Shown here piece by piece: positions 1 to 11,326 of a stretch of 33,044 bases of DNA. This DNA is from Cylindrodendrum hubeiense. Its lineage: Eukaryota; Ascomycota; Sordariomycetes; Hypocreales; Nectriaceae. The position numbers were made by a program, and so were the translations under genes. The notes beneath the pieces are model-generated. The model made no database searches and was not told the DNA's origin. It worked only from the letters and a program-made list of their open reading frames with translations. The stretch lies in the NCBI GenBank assembly GCA_014621425.1, contig JAANBB010000436.1, forward strand, positions 1 through 33,044, read 5' to 3'. How positions within the stretch are numbered: the stretch's first letter is position 1; every line of letters begins with the position of its first letter.

Positions 1-2096
1 CTGTGCTCCGTACCCGGCACACGGCGGCAACTGGGAAGCTAAATAGCCATCCATAAAGGCCATGGTGCGCTATGGTGCTTGCAAAGTGCATCTGGAATGC
101 TCGCGAAACGGAATTGTCATTTGACTGTCATGGCAAATTGCGGGCATGGGGGAAAGAGTTGCGCCAAGGAAGGTTAACGAGACGGGGGAAACGCCATCTT
201 TTCCCCGTTTGCCAATCCTCTGTGCTCCTCTTGGGCCGAACGCTGTCCGTTCGCTCTAACTTATCTCGAATGCGTCAATAACCAAAAAACAAATAAACAC
301 ATTCGCGAGCTGGCAATTCTTTGAAGGTCTTCCCCGCCCCCGTCACACCAGAGACACTCCCGTGGTTGCGTCAACATCCTGCAGCCAATCGAGATGAGGA
401 CAAGTCATCTGCAGGATGCAACAAGCCGTAAAAGACATGTTGGCCGGCTCGTTGGGTGGGCGTACAAGGTGACACAAGCCTAGGTATCACACTCACATGT
501 TTTCTCCCCCTTTTGAAGCATGTGGGATTCGGCATCTCGGGCCCCGTTGGAGCCCGACCACGGCCTCTTTGTATGCAGCAAAATTTGGAGAACCACTCAG
601 ATAGACCATCGAGACCATCCAGGCCGATGTCGTCGACCCGGCCTACGTTCCGCTTCAGACCACTGACCAATTGGAGGCCCTATGGGATCCCACTGGTGAC
701 ATCCTACCTCCAAGACAAATGAATTGGCAACCCTTGCCGCGTTCCCAGGTCGTCCAGCGCAAGATCTCGGTACGCCCTGAGATTGCCTCGTTTTCGAAGC
801 CCTAGGTCATTGGTGAAACCGAAGTGACGGGTTAGGCAGCCCATTCATGTCTAGTTCTTGCAGGTCACGAGCGTCACGTCCTCCCCTCCATGCCAGATGC
901 AAGCTTCTCTGGGTTAAACCCTGCTGTACCGACTGCATGATACGTGTTTCTTGCGGGGCTCGGTCAGTGTTGGTTTTCTCCCTTGAATTCCCACGTTGAT
1001 GGGTCTCGTAGGCTCGTGTGTTTGATTATGGTTTAAAGCGAATACCGTCCTTGGTGGAATGAATGCGGGTTCTGCCTGCAAACTATGTTGATAGTTGTCG
1101 GCACTGTACGAAGTAATTAGTGCCAACTTCACATTACCGCCCTCCCGGTACTGCCTAGGTCTAGGCAAGATAAGGCTGTCAAACTTTCCTCAACAGAGGC
1201 CCAGCCTCCCCCCGCGTTCCATAGTACCGCCATATCGCCCGCGGATAGGCTCGGAAGCACGACAACCGGCTGTCAGAGCAAGACAGGGCGACGCCGCTCG
1301 ACAACCGAAACCATAGTTCCCAACGGTTGTCTCTGGCAGGCGTAACAGAAGAAAGCCAGCTACCAAACTTGGTCGTGTCTCTGCAGATCTCATCGGTCAT
1401 CGGTCCCCGGATAATCATCTCGCACATAGCCCCCAACCCGAGTTTGGCTGAGACCAGGGCCGCACCAGGTCTCGCCTGGGTAGGCTCGCAAGCCGAATAT
1501 CCAATGGCGGAGTTGGATCGACAAAGCTCCACCCCCAATGGGATAACGGCAACATGTGCTGCGGAATCTGCGTCATGGGGGTAGCCCGGGGTTTTGGAAT
1601 CAACCGATTATCGGTTGTGAATATGTATTCCGACGAACTCCCGCATCCTAGATATTGATCCTTGATATTTCGCAATCTCACAGGCTGCTTGTAAGTGAGA
1701 TGTTACTTGTTGACATCAACATGAATCACAAATCTCTGTACAAGTACATCAGACAAAGCATTCAAGGCCAACATGCCAAGAATATCAATGATTTCCCCTC
1801 TTCCATATCGGAGTATCACGGCTGTTGCTTGGTACCTATAAATATCCTTTTCGGCGAGGATTGCTCAAAAAAAATAAACAGGGTCAAAAAGCCTTCTGTT
1901 GTATATCATGAGGCTAGGCCAAGTTGTGGGTATAACAATATGCTGAGAGGTTCCCGTTGTGAAGATGGGGGAAAAGACAAAAAAACTGTACAGCCATAAA
2001 AACCGATCCAATCACTTGTAACTGCCGTGGTCGTGTTTCTGAAACATGATTACCTCGCAACCAATCCAAACGCCACGTAGCTCCCGCCTCTTTTGG
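1..2096. other. Non-coding stretch downstream of the velC-like gene
   Basis: No convincing gene is visible here. The open frames are short (under about 120 codons), overlap on both strands and show no recognisable domain. One CTCCGTAC octamer lies at 6-13. The part nearest the velC-like stop codon (about 1650-2090) is more A/T-rich and probably holds that gene's 3' UTR, but no polyadenylation site can be fixed by eye. Confidence 0.6.
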
Positions 2097-3480
2097 TTAT
2101 TGCTCGCCCGAAAGCCGTTGCCTCTTGCCTTGGGAAGACGAGCCCCCCTCGTCTTGCTCCCGATCACTAGAGTCATCGTGGGTCCTGGCGTTTTTCGACC
2201 TGTCGTTGCCTTTCTTGATGGAGATGATACACCCTTGTTCTTTTAGTCGTTTTGTCAATTTGGTGCTAGCTTGCATTCCGGGAAAGTCTTTTGCGCTGTA
2301 GACGGTGAAGATGTCGCTGGTGGCTTCGATAAGAACCGGGAAATGCACCACATCGCTTGCACGAGGAGGGTCGATCATGACTAAACTGAACTTGAGGCGA
2401 AAAGCCCCTGGCGTCCGACAAGACAGATCAGGGAAGCAAAAAAAGCACCCCTCTTTTCCAAACTCGTCCTTTCCCACAAAGGGAGCGCCAACTAATGAGC
2501 CCATGAGTCGTCGCTGTTGTCGATATTCCTCGGGCATGAAGGCGGCATCTTGAGTCCCAGACTCATCATAAATCGAGCAGGTCATGATGTAGTGAGGATA
2601 TCGAAGCCGGGTGCTAATTTCCGATTTACTGAGGCTGGTGCTGTTGATGGTGAGCTGAACGATGGGAGGCGGGTCAATAACCCTCCTATCCCTCTCTCCA
2701 AAGCCACACGATCGTGCGGCTGCCGGCTGCTGGCGAATTTCAAGGTTGTACTGAGCATCGAGTCCAGTAGCGCGCCTGTTGACGGGGCTGCTTCGTTTAC
2801 CATCATTGCTAAGCAGGTTTGGAATGCTCATGTGGCGCGGTTTGGTCGCAGAAGGGGAGAGTGGAGGACTGCTAGCGGCCGGCGAGAGCACCATCGCGGT
2901 TGCAGTTGGGGGAGCTTGTTGGTTGTCTAGGCGTTGGTCACCGCGTGTATCAACCGCGGGAATATGTGGTGCGTGAGCGAAGGGCGCAGGTTGAGGTCCT
3001 GGTATAGCTTGCTCTCGGGCAGCGTGCGGAATGTGTTGGCCCTGAAAGGCTTGCAGATTCGAGCTTGTGGGAGGGGAGAGAAGTAGGCGGTGTCTGGGCT
3101 ACATGTAGCCCATGGTGCCTCTGTTGATCGGCTACGATGGCCGAACCGTGGTGAGACGGCAGCACAAGCGGCGGTGGAGGGTGTGAGACGTGCGGAGTAG
3201 AAGTCGGCACATCGGTGCCTTGGTATAAGGGAGCCAGCCTCGGATGTTGTGGAGGCTGCAGGTGTGAGGAGCCACGGCTCTCAGGCGCTCCAGATACCAA
3301 GCTTGCCGGGGGAGGTAATCGAAAATCTTGGTGTGGTTGATTGTAGAATTGGGAATGATGATGGCCTGAGTCGCGAGGGAGTTGGCGAGGATCGGGAGCC
3401 CAGGCAGATGTATATGGGCGCGCCATGGTTTTCGGGACACCACGGCTGTTGGCAACAGTTTCGACGGTGGTGGAGGACAT
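2097..3480 (-). CDS. velC: Velvet-family transcription regulator, VelC-like
   Basis: Velvet proteins are fungal nuclear regulators with an NF-kB-like DNA-binding fold; they control sporulation, sexual development and secondary metabolism and often act as dimers. Two exons, 3480-3103 and 3041-2097, give 440 aa. Residues 1 to about 220 are Pro/His/Ser-rich and disordered. The velvet domain spans about 224-403: it opens with IRQQP and GFGERDRRVIDPPPIVQL, has FCFPDLSCRTPG in the middle and ends with FPGMQAST and ISIKKGND. A short acidic, then basic, tail follows. The long N-terminal extension, C-terminal velvet domain and CFPDLSCRT signature fit VelC better than VosA, whose domain is N-terminal; VosA is the alternative name. 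The start ATG at 3480 is the first after an in-frame stop at 3508-3510. The frame changes near 3101 and is restored by a 61-nt intron with a weak donor, so the exon junction is inferred. Confidence 0.8.
3042..3102 (-). other. Predicted intron of the velC-like gene (61 nt, weak donor)
   Basis: The reading frame of the N-terminal exon runs into other-frame sequence, and the velvet frame has a stop at 3099-3101. Removing GTAGCC...CCTTTCAG joins the frames in phase 0 (Leu-His, then Gly-Gln-His). The acceptor is good, but the donor GTAGCC is far from GTAAGT. A second GTAGCC 33 nt upstream (intron 3042-3135, 94 nt) would also restore the frame. A sequencing indel is the other explanation. Confidence 0.55.
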
Positions 3481-4775
3481 GGACGGTGAGCCCTCAGGAT
3501 GCGAGTGTTACCATCAACGAAATTGCATGAAAGAAGAACCAGATGTCCAACTTAGGCGAGGTAAATGGCGGCTTGGGTCGCTTGCGTCGATTGAGCAAAC
3601 TTACATGGGCAGGTTGACCCTATATGGATTCCCAAGTAGCATCCAATGAGGGGCGAGATCCGCCTACTTAAGGGACAGCGCGACGGGAAGCCCCAGCAGC
3701 CCAGCTCATCCAAGGAATGCGGATGGGTCCACTGGGCGGGTGGTCGTAAAGTGGTGGTGATGGTTGTCGCAGGGCAGTGAACCAACAGAGACACCCTGAG
3801 CAGCCAGGGGGGGAGTGTAAAGCGAAAGCTGGAGAGACACGAGGAAGGCCCTAAAAGACCGGTCAAAACCTCAGTTGTGACCCGATTGATGGAGCAGCGA
3901 GGCACAGACGGCGAAGGACCGAGAGAGTCAGAATCGAGATCCAAGTTGAGAGATTGTGTGAGATTATGTGAGAGACTGCTTTTGAGAGAGGCGGCGGCGG
4001 AGGCGGCTGGTCAACCCTATGAGCGGCCGGATTTGGTGTTTGCCGAGCTGTGGCGGCCAGATGGTCACCAGGAAATGGGGCGAACGGGGCGAGCTGGGCG
4101 AACTGGGCGAGCTGGGCGAACAGAGCGCGCCGGGCGGCGTGAGCAAAGGACAAGACGACAGTGAATCCGTCTCACGCGAGGCGGCGCATTCTTCCCGAGG
4201 TGGAGCACAATGAGGTCCAGGTCGGTGGGTTCAAGTAGGTAGGGTGGCTGTGGCTGTAGGTACTTTGTGGTTGTAGAGTTGAGGGGCAGAGACGAGAGCA
4301 ACGAGACGGTGGGCGTGTGGAAGAGAGGGGCGAGAGCATACGGCCGAAGAGACGGGATCGAGTAGCGTGCGGGTGTGGATGTGCTGTGCTTGTACGGAGT
4401 ACGGATACACAGCAAGGAAAAAGAAAGCAAAGCGTAGGATTGGGAGGGGTACGACGCAAGAGGGCGGGAGGGATGCAGGACGGCAGGCAACGCCAGAACT
4501 TGGATGATGACGATGGAGATAGTGATAGCGGAGGTGGATGAGGTGGGGGAGCGACGCGGAGGAGAGCCTGGGCAGTCGCTGGCTCTGGTTCCAGGTCAAA
4601 AGCGGACAGGCTCGAAGACAAAGCCAGGCCGAGACGGGAGAGGAGGCACAACACGACGGGCACGCAAAGGCTGGCTCAGGGAGGCTAGGCAAAGGCCGGA
4701 GTGGGAAGTAGTAAACTAGGAAGGACGGGAGGGACGCGAGAATTGAGACGAGGGTTAATAAGAACCAGAGCAACG
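3481..4775 (-). promoter_or_regulatory. Probable long pyrimidine-rich leader/promoter of the velC-like gene
   Basis: Read on the minus strand, this stretch is strongly C/T-rich with TCTCTC runs and ACACAC patches, as is typical of fungal promoter and 5' leader DNA. A consensus GTAAGT lies at 3604-3599 on the minus strand and could be the donor of a leader intron ending near 3551 (CCTAAG). That intron is speculative. The transcription start cannot be located by eye. Confidence 0.35.
4077..4121 (+). repeat. Five copies of a 9-nt tandem repeat (GGGCGARC type)
   Basis: Consecutive units are GGGGCGAAC, GGGGCGAGC, TGGGCGAAC, TGGGCGAGC and TGGGCGAAC. The alternation of AAC and AGC suggests duplication of an 18-nt pair. 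It lies in the presumed leader/promoter of the velC-like gene and has no coding role that I can support. Confidence 0.85.
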
Positions 4776-4885
4776 GTTGTTGTCAGCGCACCGTGGTTGA
4801 AGTGTGTACAAAGTAGGTAGAACATGCAGGCCGTCCGGCCTGCGAGCGTCCGTGCGGTACGGAGTGCAGGGAGGCAAGGAGGGCA

Positions 4886-4960
4886 CAGTACAGTACAGTA
4901 CAGTAGGTAGGTAGGTACCTAAGGTAAGGTAAGATAGGTAGGTAAGGTAGGTAGGTCGGT
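4886..4960 (+). repeat. CAGTA tandem array running into a TAGG/AAGG array
   Basis: Four CAGTA units (4886-4905) lead directly into a run of TAGG units that includes TAGGTACCTA and ends near 4960. This is the same AGGT/ACCT family that recurs at about 6160-6232, 6410-6490 and 14210-14260. Confidence 0.85.
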
Positions 4961-5902
4961 AGGCAGTTGGGCGTGGGCGACCCAACGAGGCTTGAGGCAG
5001 AATCACAATGCTGTCCTGTGTCTCTTTTTGGAATCAATCAACTATAAGCTTCCCTGGGTACCCTTACCTCAGCTCCCATTAGCCGAGTGGCTCGGGGTTC
5101 AATAAACCAATCGCGCCCTCCCGAGCCAGCCAGGCTTGGTTCTTTTGCCTACCTACCTGAAGGGACTGCTAAAAAGTTCCCTGCACTGAGTTCAACCCTC
5201 AAGCAACCGGCTACCGGGGACAACGAAAAAAGCGCCCAACCCACCTGCCGGGTCAGGCAAGGCAGTTGGTCAATCATTGGGAAACATTCCGTCATGGATG
5301 GCCGAGGATGGTAGCGAGTAAGTACAAAGGACTCTCGTCTCCGCGGACATGACTGTCTCGCCATTGGATGTCACGCCCATGCCACCACCGTCACCCGCGG
5401 CTTTGCTGCCGAGCATCTCAAATCTCTAGCCAGGTGACCAGTCAAGCGAAGGAAGGGCCCAGAGAGCCCACTAGTGCCCTACGGTTCGCTCATCAACGAG
5501 GTGAATCTGTGCGTGGCAGATTGCTGAACTGAGTGGGTGGGCAGGATGCTGCTCCCTGCCCCATCCAGGCCTAACTCGTTGTGATGTTTTGTGTCCGCTT
5601 TGATAATCCTACCTGTTGGCTGCCATCGAATCCTAAGCAGGCTCATTACAGTACCATGGAATAGGTACATGCCAGGGTGCCTTCCAAGCCGCGACCAGGC
5701 TGGCAGGCCGATCCGCATCCATGGTTGACGTTGATTGACCCGGCCCCAAGCCCGTTTGGGACGGAGCCAAGGCGAATAAGGTGAGACCTTGCCGTTTGGG
5801 TCCTATACCTCCACACACTACCGGTGAGCTTGGCGAGAGGGATGCGGAAGGATGTTGGTCTAGGATCCGTGGTGGTGGTTTGATGGCGGCGGTCGAGGTT
5901 GG

Positions 5903-5930
5903 AGGTTGCAGGTTGCAGGTTGCAGGTTGC
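5903..5930 (+). repeat. Four perfect copies of AGGTTGC
   Basis: A 7-nt unit is repeated four times without mismatch in intergenic DNA. It is a simple-sequence expansion, probably from replication slippage. Confidence 0.85.
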
Positions 5931-6163
5931 AGTGGTGGGGGTGTACACATGTTTGTAACATGGCTGATGCTATGTATGGAGGCACCGAATCAACAGGTGG
6001 CTACGCATGTGCACAAGTGCATTCATGCACATCTTTACGCAGTCATCAGCCCTCGCATCGAGGTGTGATAACTGCGCATGCACGTACATACCTAGGCACC
6101 TTAGGTTGTGTGTATTCCAAATCAACCGTTGCACCTTGCCGCAGGAGGGGAGAGGAGAAGGCA

Positions 6164-6232
6164 CGTACCTAGGTACCTGCCTATATTTGGTACGTAGAGG
6201 TAGGTAGGTGCGTACCTAGGTAGGTAAGGTAT
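6164..6232 (+). repeat. TACCTAGGTA palindrome-bearing AGGT array
   Basis: Two TACCTAGGTA palindromes sit in a run of AGGT units, mostly read as TAGG on the plus strand. It faces the array at 6410-6490, where the same tetramer is in the opposite orientation. Confidence 0.8.
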
Positions 6233-6409
6233 TCATGTTGCCGCACCGAGTTGGAGTAGACCAACATCCCAATTGCCAAGGTACCGAGATAGGCAGCTCG
6301 CTTTGGCCCGCCCACCTTACAGGGAAGTAGGCGCCCCACTTGGCAGGCAAGGAAAACCCGCCGATCCCAGACTCAGGTACCAACGAACCGACGACAACCT
6401 ACTCCGTAC

Positions 6410-6490
6410 AACCCTACCTACCTTACCTTGCTTACCTACCTACCTACCAACCTACCAACCTACCTAACCTACCTTACCTCACATACCTAG
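6410..6490 (+). repeat. ACCT/CTTACC simple array
   Basis: A dense run of CCTA, CTTAC and CCAA units, the reverse-complement orientation of the array at 6164-6232. The two arrays are about 180 bp apart, so they can pair imperfectly. Confidence 0.8.
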
Positions 6491-9400
6491 TAGTACGGTA
6501 GCACTAGCCTGCCTTGTCCTACCAACACATTGTCCTCATTGTTGTGTCATGGGACTCCCGCTCCCTGCTTCTGCATCTCCCGCCCGCCCAGGCTCCCAGC
6601 CTGTCGGACTCGATGGAAATCGCTTCGACACCGCCCAGTTAGCTACAACCCAATGTGGAGTTGACTCTCCCACGCTGAAAGCAGTTGTGAGATGGGCCAT
6701 GGCGGACAGACCAGGCCAGGCATGATCCGTTGCAGAGGTATTACACACGGCTGCAAGTATCTACGGCGTATGGCACTAGTTAATACTCAATTTTGCCTTG
6801 GCTCCCGAGATCTGCCATGCTCATCAACATCTCCCCGAGCGAACCCACCCTCCTAACGTCGTTACCCGTCGCCCCCGGTTCCCCGGTTACCACCACGTAC
6901 GGTCCCATCTCAAATCTCCTCCCTTCCACCCCTCCCTCCAGCTGCCACCGATCGGTCCTGACCCGGCTATCTGGGCTCGTCTAGCGTTCCATTGGCGCGC
7001 TGCCCACCCGGGCTTCTGGGCGAAATGTCTCTTTCCTCGTTCACGGGCACAGGGCGTTTTCGGCCCCTCACTCGGCGGACGGCGGCACCACCTGGCCTTG
7101 GACAACCGACCGTTGTCTCTTGAATCCTTCGCAGACCCCATCATAACCCGAGTTGCAGGCGTCTACTGCCCATCAACTGCCGAGAACGATACCGATCAAA
7201 TGTCTCTGAGAACTGCAGGTCAGGTGGGCTCAAGTTTGTTGGCTAGCATCATTCGTTCATGGCCTTGGGCACTTGGGGTTCAGACCCTGGACTGGCTGAT
7301 GATGCTCCGCCCTGGCGTTCCGTGCCGCCTCTGGTCATTGGCTATATGCTTTGTTGGGTGGCGGTGACCGGGGATGGATCCGGTCGAGTCTGATTCGACA
7401 ACGGGATCGACAAGGCACAAGGGGGGATGACCAGGCCGTTCGTTTCTTTGAACCCCACACCACAACATCACCATCGATCGGGGAGCTCCAAGTGGGTTGG
7501 CCTCGGTTCTACTACGTAGTACACTTGAATCAGTCAGTTACATGGTGTGGCTGGACGCTGGACGCTGAACAGTAGGCGCTGGACGCCGAACGCCGCGAGT
7601 TGGGGACTTGCTGCCCCTTCCAAGGGCTGAGGGGGGAGGTATCGGCACAGCATCGTCTGATGTAGTGTCGCTCCCACGTTATGATTAGCGGTGCTGCAGA
7701 GCACTCCCGCTCAGACTGGCGCATTGGACCAATGGAGCCGGCTGCTGTGATTGCGACCTTGCTGGCGTAATGGGCGCTTTCCCCAGGTTACACGAGACGA
7801 AGCCCGTCATCATCTGGTTCACGGCCCATGCTTCCGATGCAGCTTGGGTTGATCTCCTCCGGCACCGGTGGGGTTCAGTGAAGCCCAGCAGGGTCAGTCC
7901 TCAGTCCAACACAGGGAGCGATGCAAGCCTGACGCTCACCGCTTTCTGTTGCAAATCTTAGGTGGACATGGCCCATTCATTCCCACGTTTTGGGCTCCCG
8001 AATCGCCCGCGACCTGGAGGGGACGCGAATGGAGAGTGGTGGTCACCATCATCTCGCATCCCCGCCGCCATCAAGCGAGCATGGAGAATCAGGCAAGGAG
8101 ATCGTACCTAAGCAGTCGCTCTCGGCTCAGACTATTGACGCGGCACGCTACTTTCTGCTTTCGCCTCAGTCGATCCTGGGGCTTGCAGGTTGGCCACTGG
8201 CTGGTTCTAGACCCCTAGTGCACTCTGTACGAGGTTGCTTGTTTCTGGAGGACTAGCTAGGATGGAGGAGCAGCCGCACCGCGTCACTAGGTCCCTCCCC
8301 AGGTAAGCAATCCTGGGACGTGAGCGCCATGGACCCGGACCGTGGATGATGATCAGCCGGCACCAACATGCATTGACAGCATGGCCCTGACCTGCAGTTG
8401 ACTCTCAGTGGTGCATCTTGGTTCGTCATTCAACATCCATGCTAGTAGCTGAGGGCCCAGCGTGGTGGATCGACTAGACCGAGTCAACCCTCCACCAGAT
8501 CATTTCCCCAGTCGCCCGCTTCAAGCCTGATGCAGGTGCTTACGGCCGTTCGTGCTGCCAAATCCGCCCGCTGCGACAAGCAGCAAGATGGCCGAGCTGT
8601 CACAGTGGTTCCGCAATGTCAACGGCTGGGGCCGCGTTGGTAAAATCGGTGATGCATCGGACATCTGATGCGGCTATAGGGCGGTGCTCACAACTCGTAT
8701 TGGCCCGGGGCATGACAGCAAGGCCGTTTCCTCATGCAAGAACATCCCGCGCGCCATGTCAGCCGACTTCAGCCTTTGATTGGCGTTGGGTGCATGAATT
8801 GATCCATCGGCCTGCAACAATAGCTTAGTTGTCGAACGTGTGGCGACGTACGGAGGAAAATGTCTTAAAGTTCGTCATCCGACAACTATCCGCATCTGCG
8901 TTGATGCTCCCCCATTCCCCGCTCTAGGCGTGCTGCAGTGAGTGGCATCTATCTTGAGGGCTAGCGATCTTCACTCTTTCGAGGGCGTTGATTAGGTCAG
9001 GTTCGTACGTGTGTACCATTCCCAGCCATGCGCCATGGCTGAGAAACCCACCCTGTCAATTCCTCCGACATGTTGACTTGAACAGTACGGAGTAGTGTAA
9101 GCCGTGTTTCCGCCTGGACATCTCCGTATCAGATCCCTACCACTGCACTGGTCTGTCCCATGTCGAGAAACCCGGCACTAGTCAAAAAGAATAAAGGATA
9201 CCTCGAAAGTAGTGTCAACTCTATGTACTTACAGTCAACTCAACCGCGCAAATTCGGATGAACGACTCTCTCTCGCCCATTCACGATTTCCCGCGGAGTG
9301 TGGTTGTGTGTCACCGATGCCCTTCAACATCACGATTGACTGTTCACGAGTGAAGGGCTTCTTCTCTCATCTTGTTTGCTCACGGCCAAACGAATCACAT

Positions 9401-11326
9401 GATGCCCAAACTGATTCGCCAGCTTCTCCGGGCTGTGATTTTCTAACCTATGACTGCTGGCTGGTTGGGTCTGGGTTAAGAATACATCTCATTAGGATGC
9501 TTGGACTCGTCGGTCTCGATGCAGTTTCAGCCAATATTGGCAGTGTTACACAACCGAAGCTCACGGTAACCCATACACGAAACAAATGGAGGGCTTTGTG
9601 TCACATTCATCCCAGGGATAGGGCAGGTATCCCGCCCTTCTGCTATCAGATCCATTCTATCAATTCCTACCTAGCGTGCTCACCTCGAGGAACTTCGGGC
9701 CGGGATGACGAGATTCCCATTCATCCAACGTTGCCAGCACGACCAGACATACCAAATATAGCCAGTCATGCAAGGGTAAGAGCACAGGCGCATGGTGGAA
9801 CAACTTTCTCCACCGCTTAGAGATGTCCCCATCGTTGACCCGGGACACGGTTCTCTATTCCTCGATACTACTACACCTTTTCTGCCAACTGCCGTGTCGG
9901 TAGCACACCGAGCCAGGGACTAGCTTCTAATATCCCATCAACACAGTGTGCCGGGCCGCTAATCCCAGAGTGCAGAGACTACTTCTACACCCACATGCAC
10001 CTCATGCACCTCCGCCCTGGTCCTGCCAGTGTCGCTCATAATGACGACGTCTTCTCGTCTGCTACTGCCTAAGACATTCGAGACTCAAGTATGAGGCCTT
10101 TTTGATACCATGCTAGGATCGAGCATCGGTCCGCATTCGCGTCTTTGGTTTCCCGTCGACATACGACCTGCGCATCCTCGCAATCTCCTCTCGCAAACTT
10201 TGCCCATAGTGGAAATGGTATACTTGTCAGGCTCCGAACTGGTCCCTGCGCCGCCGGCCCCAATAACCGACGGAACCTATCTGACACTTGAGAACATGTC
10301 ACGATAAAGCCTGCGGCACAGCATCTAAGATCAGCCGGAAGGACGTTCCGACAGCCAGTGATAGATGTCTGGCCACCAGCATCCCATCAAAGGTAAAAAA
10401 ACAAAGTATGGCGTCATATCTGGATTGGTGCGGCTCGTGTAGGTGACAAGGGAACTCAGCCGGGCAGCTACGTCAAATAGGCTTTGCCATAATATCCATG
10501 CTAGCCAGTGTCACTATCTACCCGGACTTGAGAATGGCGTGAGTAGACAGCGATACGAGCCAACATACAGAAGCGGAGAGCTGAGGGAATTAGAATACTT
10601 TAGTTCGGAGGAAAATGAGGACAGAGTAGTTGAGCAGGAGTTATTTCAAACCAAAAAATCTTCATCAACAGAAAGGAGGCTCACAAGATATCACAGTACG
10701 AGCCCGCATCAAAGACAACAGAAATGATTTAAACTTGATTTGTTTAGTAGCTTGTTGGTTGGTTTGTGCTATCTAGCCATCGCAGGTTCTCTGCGTCTCA
10801 ATTTCATACAGAGGTCGTATATGCCCCATCTCCACAAGATCCATCAGGCACGGAGGGAATTCTTTCCGTCCTGGACCTTGTCCCACAGCTTGCGCCGTGC
10901 TCCTCCTCCATCCTATGTGTCAGGATGCCCATGCGTTGAAAAGGAGGTCTTTGCCAACCCAAAATGCAAACTCCGGGCTGTGCTCGCTTTTGAAAATCGA
11001 ATCCGTCTAATGCCGGAAGTAAAAGATAATGAATGATGTCCCACCCGTCCGAGATTAAAAATGTTGTAATGTAACCTAGTTTTCCATCGTGGCCGTATAA
11101 GACAAACACCGTGATGGTGGTGGTAAAAGAAATATGCCGAGGAAACTGGGTGAGGGTATCAGAGTCGTGAATATATACCGAGGTTGATCGTATCGAAAAG
11201 AAAAAGCAGATTCAAAATGAAGGAAGATCTGCAGGCGTCGCGATTAAAAGTGGTAGTATGAGGGTCCTTGTCGAAGGGCCGTAAAGGAACGAGCCATGGA
11301 CCACGCATGTCGTGTAAGGATCCCGT

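Larger units (their letters stand above)
3481..11326. other. 7.8-kb tract without a recognisable gene
   Basis: Between the velC-like start and the stop codon of the GPI protein, no open frame shows a known domain, a sensible ATG context or intron-linked continuation. The longest frames (for example 9212-9820 and 6798-7367 on the plus strand) begin at GTG or TTG codons. The tract contains many short tandem repeats, ACCT/AGGT arrays, several CTCCGTAC/GTACGGAG octamers and an ACTACGTAGT palindrome, which are listed separately. It could hold long leaders, upstream regulatory DNA or non-coding transcripts; nothing in the sequence decides between these. Confidence 0.6.

Noticed and set aside
2097..3480. 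Naming the velvet gene vosA
   Set aside because: The velvet domain is at the C-terminal end and carries a CFPDLSCRT signature, whereas VosA has an N-terminal domain with a GDLSVK-type signature as I remember it. VelC fits better.
5071..5110. tRNA-like sequence (TTAGCCGAGTGGCTCGGGGTTCAA-type)
   Set aside because: It resembles A-box and B-box pieces, but they are too close together, and no acceptor stem or anticodon arm can be folded.
6798..7367. 189-codon plus-strand open frame
   Set aside because: It begins at TTG, has no recognisable domain and overlaps other equally long frames on both strands.
9212..9820. 202-codon plus-strand open frame
   Set aside because: It starts at GTG; the first ATG is about 35 codons in. 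No domain, signal peptide or leader composition supports it. Chance openness is the simplest explanation.
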